The notes below the pieces were generated by a model. It saw only the letters and a list, made by a program, of their open reading frames with translations, did not search any database and was not told where the DNA came from. Shown piece by piece: positions 17,681-25,637 of a stretch of DNA of 64,000 bases. Both the position numbers and the translations under genes were made by a program. Source of the DNA: Streptomyces griseoluteus. GTDB taxonomy: Bacteria; Actinomycetota; Actinomycetes; Streptomycetales; Streptomycetaceae. Numbering within the stretch: position 1 is the stretch's first letter; every line of letters starts with the position of its first letter. The stretch lies in NCBI GenBank assembly GCA_000717735.1, contig JOBE01000014.1, positions 1 to 64,000 on the forward strand, read 5' to 3'.

Positions 17681-20233
17681 CTACCTGAGGAGCACTCCCG
17701 CCCCCTCCCCCGTCGTCTCCCCCGGCACGGCCACCAGGCCGAGTTCGGACGGATGGGCGAGCAGCGGGTGGGTGGGGCGGACGCGGACCGTGCAGCCGAA
17801 GGAGCCGGTGCGGTCGAGCTCCAGGGTGCCGGCGTAGGTCAGCCTGCCCTCCAGATCCGGGCCGGCCGCCGGTTTCAGCGGGACGGCACGGGTGTCGGTG
17901 AGGGTGTCGTCGGCGTCGACCCGGCCGGTGACGGCCTGCACCTCGACGTCGTCGGGGCCGAGCGCGCCGAGCGCCACCCGGACCCGGACGACCGGGGTGG
18001 CGCCCAGCTCCGCGTCCGCGAGGTCGTCGGCGAGCCCGTCGCCGACCTCGACGTGGTCGACGGTCACCTTGGGCCAGGCCTCCCGGACACGGGCCTTCCA
18101 GGCGGCGAGGTCCCGGGCGCGGGCCGGGGTGAGGGCCCGGCGGGCGGTGGCGGCGGGCACGTAGAGCCGCTCGACGTACTCGCGGACCATCCGGTCGGCG
18201 AGCACCTTCGGGCCGAGGTCGGCGAGGGTGCGCCGGACCATCGCCGTCCATCCCGCGGGCACCCCGTCGGGGCCCCGGTCGTAGAAGCGGGGGGCGACCC
18301 GGCGTTCGATCAGCTCGTAGAGGGCGGCGGCCTCCAGGTCGTCGCGCCGGTCCTCGTCGGCGGCCGCGGCCCCGTCGGCGGTGGGGATGGCCCAGCCGAA
18401 GTCGGGCTCGAACCACTCGTCCCACCAGCCGTCGAGCACCGACAGGTTGAGGCAGCCGTTGAGGGCGGCCTTCATGCCGCTGGTGCCGCACGCCTCCAGG
18501 GGGCGCAGCGGGTTGTTCAGCCAGACGTCGCAGCCGGGGTAGAGGCCGCGGGCCATCGCCATGCCGTAGTCGGGCAGGAAGACGATCCGGTGCCGGACCC
18601 GGGGGTCGTCGGCGAACCGGACGAGTTCCTGCACGAGCCGCTTCCCGCCGTCGTCGGCGGGGTGGGCCTTTCCGGCGACGACGAGCTGCACCGGCCGCTC
18701 GGGGTGGAGCAGGAGTGCCCGCAGCCGGTCCTTGTCGCGGAGCATCAGGGTGAGCCGCTTGTAGGAGGGGACGCGGCGGGCGAAGCCGATGGTGAGGACG
18801 TCGGGGTCGAGGACGGAGTCGGTCCAGCCGAGTTCCGCGGCGGCGGCCCCGCGCTGCCGCCAGGAGGCCCGAAGGCGTTCCCGTACGTCGGTCACGAGCC
18901 GTTCGCGGAGGGTGCGGCGCAGCTCCCACAGCTCGCCGTCGCTCGCGTCGGGGCCGAGCCGGCCGACCTCGGGGGCGACCCAGGTGGGGGCGTGGACGCC
19001 GTTGGTGATCGAGGTGATCGGCACCTCCTCGGCGTCGAAGCCCGGCCAGAGCCCGGCGAACATGGCGCGGCTGACGGCCCCGTGGAGGGTGGAGACGCCG
19101 TTGGCGCGCTGGGCGAGGCGCAGGCCCATGGCGGCCATGTTGAAGAGGCCGGGCTCGCCGCCGAGCGGGGTCTCGTCGCCGAGGGCGAGGATCCGCCCGG
19201 TGTCGACGCCGGGGAGCGCGCCGTCCTCGCCGAGATGGCGGGCGACCAGGCCCCGGTCGAAGCGGTCGATGCCGGCCGGGACGGGGGTGTGGGTGGTGAA
19301 GACCGTCCCGGCCCTGACGGTCTCCAGAGCGCTGTCGAAGTCGAGCCCCTCGCGCTGGAGTTCGCGGATCCGTTCGAGGCCGAGGAAGCCGGCGTGGCCC
19401 TCGTTGGTGTGGAAGACCTCGGGGTCCGGGGTGCCGGTGAGCCGGGTGTACGTGCGGACGGCGCGGACTCCGCCGATGCCGAGCAGCATCTCCTGGAGCA
19501 GCCGGTGCTCGCTGCCGCCGCCGTACAGCCGGTCGGTGACGCCGCGTTCTCCGGGGGCGTTGTCCTCGACGTCGGAGTCGAGCATGAGGAGCGGGACGCG
19601 GCCGACCTGGGCGATCCACAGATGGGCGTGCAGGCTGCGCCCGCCGGGCAGGTCGAGGGTGATCCGGGCGGGGGTGCCGTCGGCCTCGCGGAGCAGGGTG
19701 ACGGGCAGTTCGCCGGGGTCGAGGACGGGGTACTGCTCCTGCTGCCAGCCGTCCCGGGCGAGGGACTGGCGGAAGTAGCCGTGCCGGTAGAGCAGTCCGA
19801 CGCCGATCAGGGGGACGCCGAGGTCGCTCGCGGACTTGAGGTGGTCGCCGGCGAGGATGCCGAGGCCGCCGGAGTACTGGGGCAGGGCGGCGGTGACGCC
19901 GAACTCGGGCGAGAAGTAGGCGAGGGCGGCGGGCGCGCCGGACTGCTCCTGGTACCAGCGGGGGGCGTGGAGATAGGCGTCGAGGTCGTCGGCGGCCGCG
20001 CGCAGCCGGGCCAGGAAGTCCTGGTCGGCGGCGAGCGCGGTGAGCCGGGAGGCTTCGAGGGTGCCGAGGATCCGGACGGGGTCGGCGCCCGGCGGGCTCT
20101 GCGGGGAGAGCGAGGCGAAGAGGGCGCGGGTGGGTTCGTGCCAGGACCAGCGCAGGTTGTGCGCGAGGTCGGCGAGGGGTCGAAGGGTGTCGGGGAGGAC
20201 GGGACGCACGGTGAATCGACGGATTGCCTTCAC
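17681..20233 (-). CDS. glgP: Alpha-glucan phosphorylase (short GT35 type)
   Basis: 850 residues from a GTG at 20233 that has a GAAGGTGG site seven bases upstream; a GTG at 20242 is the alternative. The N-terminal DUF3417 module (RRFTVRPVLPDTLRPLADLAHNLRWSW) marks the actinobacterial/thermophile class. The pyridoxal phosphate lysine is K588 in CGTSGMKAALNG. It releases glucose 1-phosphate from non-reducing ends of glycogen in the cytoplasm. In S. coelicolor, as recalled, the equivalent gene lies directly beside glgE; here six kilobases of accessory genes separate them. A long hairpin (20258-20304) lies just upstream of the start. A short gap and no clear operon partner suggest it is transcribed alone. 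Confidence 0.92.
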   Translation of the reverse strand: MKAIRRFTVRPVLPDTLRPLADLAHNLRWSWHEPTRALFASLSPQSPPGADPVRILGTLEASRLTALAADQDFLARLRAAADDLDAYLHAPRWYQEQSGAPAALAYFSPEFGVTAALPQYSGGLGILAGDHLKSASDLGVPLIGVGLLYRHGYFRQSLARDGWQQEQYPVLDPGELPVTLLREADGTPARITLDLPGGRSLHAHLWIAQVGRVPLLMLDSDVEDNAPGERGVTDRLYGGGSEHRLLQEMLLGIGGVRAVRTYTRLTGTPDPEVFHTNEGHAGFLGLERIRELQREGLDFDSALETVRAGTVFTTHTPVPAGIDRFDRGLVARHLGEDGALPGVDTGRILALGDETPLGGEPGLFNMAAMGLRLAQRANGVSTLHGAVSRAMFAGLWPGFDAEEVPITSITNGVHAPTWVAPEVGRLGPDASDGELWELRRTLRERLVTDVRERLRASWRQRGAAAAELGWTDSVLDPDVLTIGFARRVPSYKRLTLMLRDKDRLRALLLHPERPVQLVVAGKAHPADDGGKRLVQELVRFADDPRVRHRIVFLPDYGMAMARGLYPGCDVWLNNPLRPLEACGTSGMKAALNGCLNLSVLDGWWDEWFEPDFGWAIPTADGAAAADEDRRDDLEAAALYELIERRVAPRFYDRGPDGVPAGWTAMVRRTLADLGPKVLADRMVREYVERLYVPAATARRALTPARARDLAAWKARVREAWPKVTVDHVEVGDGLADDLADAELGATPVVRVRVALGALGPDDVEVQAVTGRVDADDTLTDTRAVPLKPAAGPDLEGRLTYAGTLELDRTGSFGCTVRVRPTHPLLAHPSELGLVAVPGETTGEGAGVLLR

Positions 20234-20257
20234 GCTGTCCACCTTCGCAGGCGAGTA

Positions 20258-20304
20258 CGGAGCGGAGTGGACGCACCACGCTGTGCGTCCGTCGTTCCGC
20301 TCCG
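20258..20304 (-). promoter_or_regulatory. Long two-part hairpin just upstream of glgP
   Basis: Arms CGGAGCGGA/TCCGCTCCG (9 bp) enclose arms GGACGCAC/GTGCGTCC (8 bp) with small internal loops and a 6-base tip. It ends 24 bases before the glgP GTG and 57 bases past the stop of the upstream monooxygenase gene, so it may be that operon's terminator, a structured glgP leader, or both. A CTAACG just ahead could be a -10. Confidence 0.6.
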
Positions 20305-20360
20305 ACGTTAGGGCACGGGCCGCCGCGGGACCACGGCGCGTGGGGGGCGCGGCGGCGCGG

Positions 20361-21686
20361 TCAGCCGGTGGCGGGGAGCGGCACCTCGTACGGGGAGCCC
20401 TGGTTGACGGTCGTCGGGTCGAAGGCGCCGGTGGCGGCGTACCGGCCGGCGATGGCGGCGAGTTCGTCGGCGGGGATGACCTCGTGGATGTCGGTGAAGC
20501 CGTGCGGGGCGCGCGCGTGCGCGAGGTCGATGACGACCTCGGGGCCGCGTTCCCGGTTGGCGCGCTGGAGCGCGGTGGTGACGGGCCGGCGTTCGCGCTC
20601 GTACGCGGCGAGGCCCTCGGAGGGGTCGTCGGAGTGCCTGGCGAGGGCGTGGGCGAGGGCGCGCGCGTCGACGATCGACTGGGTGGCCCCGTTGGAGCCG
20701 ACGGGGTACATGGCGTGGGCGGCGTCGCCGACGAGGGTGGTGCGGCCGTGGGTCCAGCGGTCGAGCGGGTCTCGGTCGACCATCGGGTACTCGTGCGCGG
20801 AGTCGGCGGCGCGCAGCACGTCGGGGACGCTGACGCCGTCGAACTCCCAGCCCTCGTAGAACGGCAGGAACGTCTCGACGGGGACGGTGCGGTCCCAGTC
20901 CCCGCGCAGCCGTTCCTCCGGCGGCGCGCCGTCGGGCTCCGCGGGCCTGGCGAGCGCCCAGTTCACCAGGACCTCCCGGCTCTGACCGGTCGGCCGGCTC
21001 ATCGGGTACACCACGGCCTTCTGCCGGTCGTCGCCCGCGATGAGCATGAAGGAGCCCACCGCCCGCGCCGGCATCCGGGACACTCCCCGCCACACCAGCA
21101 TCCCGTTCCACGGCGGTCCGCCCTCCGCCGGGTGCAGGGCTGCCCGCACCGCCGAGCGGATGCCGTCGGCGCCGACGAGGACGTCGGGGACGAGCGAGGC
21201 CTGGCCCCGTACGGCGCCCTCCCGGTGTTCGAGTCGCAGCCGGGGCCTGCCGTCCGGCAGCGGCTCCACTCCGCTCACCCGGACGCCGGTGACGAGCGCC
21301 GCCGCCCCGAGCCTGGCCCGTACAGCGCCCGCCAGGACCTGCTGGAGGTGCCCGCGGTGGACGGAGAGCTGCGGCCAGCGGTAGCCCGCGCCGAGGCCGC
21401 GGGGTTCCCGGGATATCAGCCCGCCCGAGCGGTGGTAGTAGCGCAGCTCGCGGGTGCGCACGGCGCCCGCCTCCAGGGCGTCGAGCAGGCCGAGGGCGGC
21501 CAGTTCGCGGACCGCGTTCGGCATCAGGTTGAGCCCGGCGCCGACCGGGCGGATCGCGGGCGCCGCCTCGACGACGGTCACCCGCTCGAAACCGGCGGCG
21601 TGCAGGGCGAGGGCGGCGGTGAGGCCCGCGATGCCACCGCCGGCGATCACGATGTGCGGGCTCTGCCCATAGGCGTGGGGGGACAT
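20361..21686 (-). CDS. FAD-dependent monooxygenase, PhzS-like
   Basis: 441 residues of the PHBH fold. The Rossmann motif IAGGGIAGLTAALALHAAGF, the DG motif DVLVGADGIRSAVR and the GD motif LVGDAAHAMYPVGSNGATQSI are intact. Several stretches recall PhzS of phenazine biosynthesis (IRPVG.G.N..P.AV, YPMVDRDPL, WRGV), a flavin hydroxylase acting on aromatic acids. It should use NAD(P)H, FAD and oxygen to hydroxylate or oxidatively decarboxylate an aromatic substrate. It is the last gene of a minus-strand operon with the PrnB-like gene (22-base gap) and HpaB-like gene. No phenazine core genes are nearby, so the substrate is probably made by its neighbours. The ATG has a GAAGGAG site. Confidence 0.88.
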   Translation of the reverse strand: MSPHAYGQSPHIVIAGGGIAGLTAALALHAAGFERVTVVEAAPAIRPVGAGLNLMPNAVRELAALGLLDALEAGAVRTRELRYYHRSGGLISREPRGLGAGYRWPQLSVHRGHLQQVLAGAVRARLGAAALVTGVRVSGVEPLPDGRPRLRLEHREGAVRGQASLVPDVLVGADGIRSAVRAALHPAEGGPPWNGMLVWRGVSRMPARAVGSFMLIAGDDRQKAVVYPMSRPTGQSREVLVNWALARPAEPDGAPPEERLRGDWDRTVPVETFLPFYEGWEFDGVSVPDVLRAADSAHEYPMVDRDPLDRWTHGRTTLVGDAAHAMYPVGSNGATQSIVDARALAHALARHSDDPSEGLAAYERERRPVTTALQRANRERGPEVVIDLAHARAPHGFTDIHEVIPADELAAIAGRYAATGAFDPTTVNQGSPYEVPLPATG

Positions 21687-21708
21687 CTCGACTGCTCCTT
21701 CGGCGCCG

Positions 21709-22815
21709 CTACGCGGCCGACGGCCCGACAGGGGCCCCTGCGGGACGGCGCCGCACGGTCGCGCGGCGCACCATGGTCTCGTTCTCCCTGGTCAGGTCCA
21801 GGACCGAGCGCAGCAGCGCGACCGGGGCCCCGCCGCTGCCCTCCTCGTACAGGCGCACGTCCTCGCTGTACGCCTTGCGGGCGATGCCGAGGTGCCGGGC
21901 GCGGAAGGTCTTCAGGACGCGCAGCACCCGGCCCAGTGCCTCCGCTGAGGCGGTGAGCGAGGGCGGCAGCCGGTCCGCGCCCTCCCAGCTCACCGCGGCC
22001 GACAGCTTGCTCACCGCGGACACCCCGCCCCGGTGCCGGGCGTGGAACTCGCGCCAGGCCGGCAGCGCGTACGGCACCGCCTCGGCGAGGAAGGCGTCGT
22101 AGGCGGGGTCCGGGCGGTCGCACTGCCACAGCGTCAGATCGACCAGCCAGAGCGGCACCTGCGCGGCGGCCGGGCCCAGGTAGTCGCGGCCCGCGATCTC
22201 GATCTCCTCGTAGTACGGGCGCAGGGTCAGGGCGAAGTACTCGGGCGACACCCGGGCCACGGTCAGGTCGATCGAGTCGACCATCGCCCGGACATGGCGG
22301 GCCACCCGGTCGAGGGCCGCCGCGAATCCCGGGTCGTACGGTTCGAGGCGGGCGATCCGGCCGCAGTCGTCGAGCGCGGCGACGAGGCCGGGGAGCACCA
22401 TCCGTACGGATTCCTGGAGCAGGGCCTCCGTGGGGTGGCCGGTGTAGGAGCGGCGGCGGGGGCCCACCGGGTTCCAGGTCGTGTAGTGGTGGACGGTGTC
22501 CCGGGGCACCATGTCGGTGCGCCTGGCGAGGAGTTCGAGGACGGGGAGCGCCTCGGGGACGGCGGCGAGCGGCTGTACGCCGTGCCGTTTCAGCGAGCCC
22601 AGCAGGATGCCGAGGTCCCGCATGGCCGCGAGGGCGCCGTCGACGCTCCACTCGGCGGCCCGGTCCTGGTCCGGGAGCAGGGCGCGCAGCGCGACGGTCA
22701 GCGCGGGCACGTCGGCCGCCGCGTTCATCGCGGGCACGGCGGCGAGCAGGGCGTCGGCGCCGAGGGGGTCGGCGGCACGTATGTCATGGGTCCGATGGCG
22801 CCGATCGCCGAACAC
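21709..22815 (-). CDS. PrnB-like haem-dependent oxygenase (IDO/TDO-related)
   Basis: 368 residues from a GTG at 22815 with an AAGGGAG site; this matches the roughly 360-residue length of PrnB. Conserved blocks resemble monodechloroaminopyrrolnitrin synthase: AMRDLGILLGSLKRHG, RTDMVPRDTVHHYTTWNP, YTGHPTEALLQESVRM, YLGPAAAQVPLWLVD, and FRARHLGIARKAY. The proximal haem histidine is predicted as H308, eight residues before the conserved Y316, as in PrnB. A Gly-Ser-Gly-Gly loop near the end is also kept. PrnB rearranges 7-chlorotryptophan in pyrrolnitrin synthesis; relatives in this haem superfamily oxidise tryptophan, tyrosine or indoles. No tryptophan halogenase is in the window, so the substrate is likely different. 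It is the middle gene of a probable operon. Confidence 0.85.
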   Translation of the reverse strand: MFGDRRHRTHDIRAADPLGADALLAAVPAMNAAADVPALTVALRALLPDQDRAAEWSVDGALAAMRDLGILLGSLKRHGVQPLAAVPEALPVLELLARRTDMVPRDTVHHYTTWNPVGPRRRSYTGHPTEALLQESVRMVLPGLVAALDDCGRIARLEPYDPGFAAALDRVARHVRAMVDSIDLTVARVSPEYFALTLRPYYEEIEIAGRDYLGPAAAQVPLWLVDLTLWQCDRPDPAYDAFLAEAVPYALPAWREFHARHRGGVSAVSKLSAAVSWEGADRLPPSLTASAEALGRVLRVLKTFRARHLGIARKAYSEDVRLYEEGSGGAPVALLRSVLDLTRENETMVRRATVRRRPAGAPVGPSAA

Positions 22816-22931
22816 GACAGCACTCCCTTTCTTCATGGTTCGGTTCGCCGGAAACACGGGTCACTCGCCGGTGGTCACGGCACCGGGGCCGGTTTCGGAG
22901 CGCCCGCGCCGGGCCGCCACGTGCGGTGTCG

Positions 22932-24356
22932 TCACCGGGTCGTCCCCAGGCCGTAGCCGTCGAGGCAGGCCTGGGCGAGGCTCTCGCATCTTTCGGCGGC
23001 CCCGGCCCGGGTCTGCATGGTCAGGTAGACGTGCGGGGCGCCGTGGTAGAAGCGCTCGTACTGCTCGTGGCGGCCCGCGAACTCGGAACCGAGGGCGTCC
23101 CAGGCGAGTTTGAGGAGTTTGACGCGGTCCTCCGCGGGGTGGCCGGGGGTGCCGAAGTACCGGCGGACCAGCGGCCCGAGTTCGGGGTGGAGGAGGTCAC
23201 GGCCGCTCGCGGGAAGCTGGACGAGGGCCCCGCCCGCGAGGAGCTTGATGTCCTGGACGGCGCGCGGGTAGAGCTCGCCCGCCATGATCCGCTGGGCGTG
23301 GGAGATCTCCTGCCCGGGGCGGACGCCGCCGCGCCCGCCGTCGACCTCCTCGTACGAGGCCTCGGCGGCGAGGACGAACGCCTTGGCCTGGGCGACCATG
23401 CCGAGGAGGCGGCCGACGGCCTGGACGACGGGCGGCAGCTGCTCGGTCCCGTGGGAGCGGGTGATGAGGATCGCCAGGCCGGTGAGGAACTCCAGCTTGG
23501 TCCAGAAGCGGGTGGCGGACTGGTGGACGAAGTTCAGGTAGGCGGGGGTCTGCCACCAGATCGCGCCGGTGGCGACCGGGTCGCGGTAGGTGAGGACCCG
23601 TTCCCAGGGCACGAAGACGTCCTCGCAGACCAGCATCGCGTCGTTCTCGTCGTACCGGGAGGAGAGCGGGTGGTCGAAGACGGACCGGGAGCGTTCCTCG
23701 TAGGAGGTGCGGGAGATCAGTTTCAGGCCGGGGGCGTCGGGGCGTACGGAGAAGGTCAGCGCGTGCGCGGTGTCGTCGGGGGCGAGCGGTTCGATGGTGC
23801 CGACGAGGATCTCGTCGGCGAAGACGGCGCCGGTGCCGACGGTCTTGGCGCCCCGGACGACGATCCCGCCGTCCCGTTCGGCGACGACCCGCAGGGTCCG
23901 GTCGTCCTCGCCGCCGTCGGGGTTGCCGAGGGTGAAGGCGGCGTGCAGGTCGCCCTCGGCGAGCCGGCGGTGGAAGGCGAGGGCGTGCTCGGCGCCGTCG
24001 AAGGTCCCGCCGGTGAAGACGTCGGGCGCGGCGGCGAACCCGGCCGCGCCGGCCGCCATGTAGTCGGGGGTGCGGCCCAGGTAGCCGTAGCTCGCCTCCG
24101 CGGTCGTGCGGAAGGCCTGTCGGCGGGCGACGAGGTCCTCGTACGAGCGGGGCACGGCGTAGGCGCGGCGCACTCCGCCCTGGACGAGGACGGGGCGGTG
24201 CGCGGGGTCGTCGGCGAGGTCGTGGAGGCCGGCGAAGGAGGCCGCGGTGGACCGGAAGGCGGGGTGGGCGGTGACGTCCTTGACCCGTTCCCCGTCGATC
24301 CAGATCTCGCGCCCGTCGCGCAGCCCCTCCAGATACTCCTGCCCGCACCTCGTCAC
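22932..24356 (-). CDS. HpaB-family FADH2-dependent aromatic monooxygenase
   Basis: 474 residues, full length for the 4-hydroxyphenylacetate 3-monooxygenase oxygenase component. Recognisable blocks are GRTPDYMAAG near residue 93, DGGIVVRGAKTVGTGAVFADEILV, HPLSSRYDENDAMLVCEDVFVPWERVLTY, and the helical C-terminal dimer region with an acyl-CoA dehydrogenase-like fold. Such enzymes ortho-hydroxylate phenols using reduced FAD from a separate reductase. No HpaC-type reductase is encoded in the window, so it must come from elsewhere. It leads an operon with the PrnB-like and PhzS-like genes and is preceded by direct repeats fitting AraC control. The substrate could be a tyrosine- or tryptophan-derived phenol. 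Confidence 0.9.
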   Translation of the reverse strand: MTRCGQEYLEGLRDGREIWIDGERVKDVTAHPAFRSTAASFAGLHDLADDPAHRPVLVQGGVRRAYAVPRSYEDLVARRQAFRTTAEASYGYLGRTPDYMAAGAAGFAAAPDVFTGGTFDGAEHALAFHRRLAEGDLHAAFTLGNPDGGEDDRTLRVVAERDGGIVVRGAKTVGTGAVFADEILVGTIEPLAPDDTAHALTFSVRPDAPGLKLISRTSYEERSRSVFDHPLSSRYDENDAMLVCEDVFVPWERVLTYRDPVATGAIWWQTPAYLNFVHQSATRFWTKLEFLTGLAILITRSHGTEQLPPVVQAVGRLLGMVAQAKAFVLAAEASYEEVDGGRGGVRPGQEISHAQRIMAGELYPRAVQDIKLLAGGALVQLPASGRDLLHPELGPLVRRYFGTPGHPAEDRVKLLKLAWDALGSEFAGRHEQYERFYHGAPHVYLTMQTRAGAAERCESLAQACLDGYGLGTTR

Positions 24357-24423
24357 CGGTGTATCGCCTCTCCTCGGGTGTCACGGCTCTGCCGGTCCCG
24401 AGACTGTCCGGCGGACCCCGGCC

Positions 24424-24466
24424 GAACAATGAACGACCGTCCAGGGGTCCTTAAGAACCGTCCAGG
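24424..24466 (-). promoter_or_regulatory. Direct repeats and -35 element upstream of the oxidative operon
   Basis: The decamer ACCGTCCAGG occurs at 24436-24445 and 24457-24466, 21 bases apart (two helical turns); the match extends to 12 of 14 bases. Read toward the operon, the nearer copy ends six bases before a TTGTTC (24424-24429), with CAGTCT 17 bases further. Direct repeats at this spacing next to -35 are the usual binding pattern for AraC-family activators, and an AraC gene lies right behind. Confidence 0.5.
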
Positions 24467-24505
24467 CGGCCCCGAAGATGTCAGGTCGGACACCCCCTGA
24501 GCGGC

Positions 24506-25519
24506 TCAGGCCGCCCGGACGACTCCCGCGCGGTGCTCCCCGGGGGTCACTCCGAACCACTTGCGGAAGGCGAGGTGGAAGCCGACGGCGCTCTGGTATC
24601 CGACGCGGGCGGGCACGGCGGACTGCGGGAGCGAGGTCTCGGTGAGCAGCCGGCAGGCCTCCTGCATCCGGCGGGCGGCGAGGTATCGGGCCGGTGACTC
24701 CCCGACCAGGTCGCGGAAGGCGGCGGTGAACGCGGAGCGGGACATGCCGACCTCCCGGGCGAGGGAGTCGATCGTCCAGGGTTCGGCGAACCGGGTCGCC
24801 ATCATGACGACCGCCCGGCTGATCCCCGGGTGCCTGAGCAGGGGCAGGGAGGCCGCGCTCCCGGCGAGTTCGCGCAGCAGCGGGCGGAGGGCGAGGACGA
24901 GCGCCATCTCGAAGGCGCGCAGGGTGATGAGCCGGTCCCCGGGGCGGACGGGCCGGTCGGGGTCGGCGAGCAGCCGCAGGGTGTCGCGGAGCAGCGGCTC
25001 GCGGTCGACCTGGGCGCCGTCGAGGACGAGGGCCCAGGGCAGGGAGCCGTAGAGGCCGGTGGCGGCGCTGGCGTCGTAGTGGAGCCCGGCGCAGAGCAGC
25101 CGGCTCTCGGGTCCGCTGCCGCCGATGACGATCTCGCCCGAGGTGCCGGGTTGCCGCTCGGGCAGGACGGCCTTGAGCGGGACGCCCTGGCGTTCGGGCC
25201 GGTCGGAGAGGCGGTGCGCGGTGCCGGTGGGGAAGACGACGAGGTCTCCGGCGTGCAGGGCGACGGGCGTCTCGCCGTCGGCGGTGATCCAGCAGTCGCC
25301 CTCGACGACGTAGTGGAGGACGGCGCAGCTGCGTTCGGCGTCGCCCTCGATGGCCCAGGGGGCGCGGACGTGCCAGCGGCTGTCGAAGACGCCGGTGAGG
25401 CGGAGGGGTTTGAGCAGTTCGCTCAGCAGGTCGTCGTGTTCTTCGTCGTGCGATTCGTACGGTCCGTGCGGTGCGTACTGCTCGCGCTCGTCGTGACGGT
25501 CGGTTCCCACGGTGTCCAT
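24506..25519 (-). CDS. AraC-family regulator with cupin sensor domain
   Basis: 337 residues. A short acidic leader precedes a cupin domain (about 35-200) with the HAGDLVVFPTGTAHRL core. The C-terminal 100 residues form two helix-turn-helix units (WTIDSLAREVGMSRSAFTAAFRDLVGESPARYL and RVGYQSAVGFHLAFRKWFGVTPGEHR). These cupin-AraC regulators usually control a neighbouring oxidoreductase or pathway in response to a small ligand. Here it is divergent from an NmrA-like gene and sits 149 bases upstream of the HpaB-PrnB-PhzS operon on the same strand, so it is the obvious local regulator. The ATG has an AAGGA site seven bases upstream. Confidence 0.88.
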   Translation of the reverse strand: MDTVGTDRHDEREQYAPHGPYESHDEEHDDLLSELLKPLRLTGVFDSRWHVRAPWAIEGDAERSCAVLHYVVEGDCWITADGETPVALHAGDLVVFPTGTAHRLSDRPERQGVPLKAVLPERQPGTSGEIVIGGSGPESRLLCAGLHYDASAATGLYGSLPWALVLDGAQVDREPLLRDTLRLLADPDRPVRPGDRLITLRAFEMALVLALRPLLRELAGSAASLPLLRHPGISRAVVMMATRFAEPWTIDSLAREVGMSRSAFTAAFRDLVGESPARYLAARRMQEACRLLTETSLPQSAVPARVGYQSAVGFHLAFRKWFGVTPGEHRAGVVRAA

Positions 25520-25637
25520 GGACGATCCTTCAACTTCCGCCCCGGTTTGTTAATTGAACGGCCGAAGCCGCCCCGGCGAGCCTGGAGGAACGCCGACACG
25601 GCAGCGGCGACAGCCTATCGAAGGGCCTCAGACACAC

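Noticed and set aside
20361..24356. A pyrrolnitrin or phenazine biosynthetic cluster
   Set aside because: Only single relatives of each pathway are present; tryptophan halogenase, aminopyrrolnitrin oxygenase and phenazine core genes are missing.
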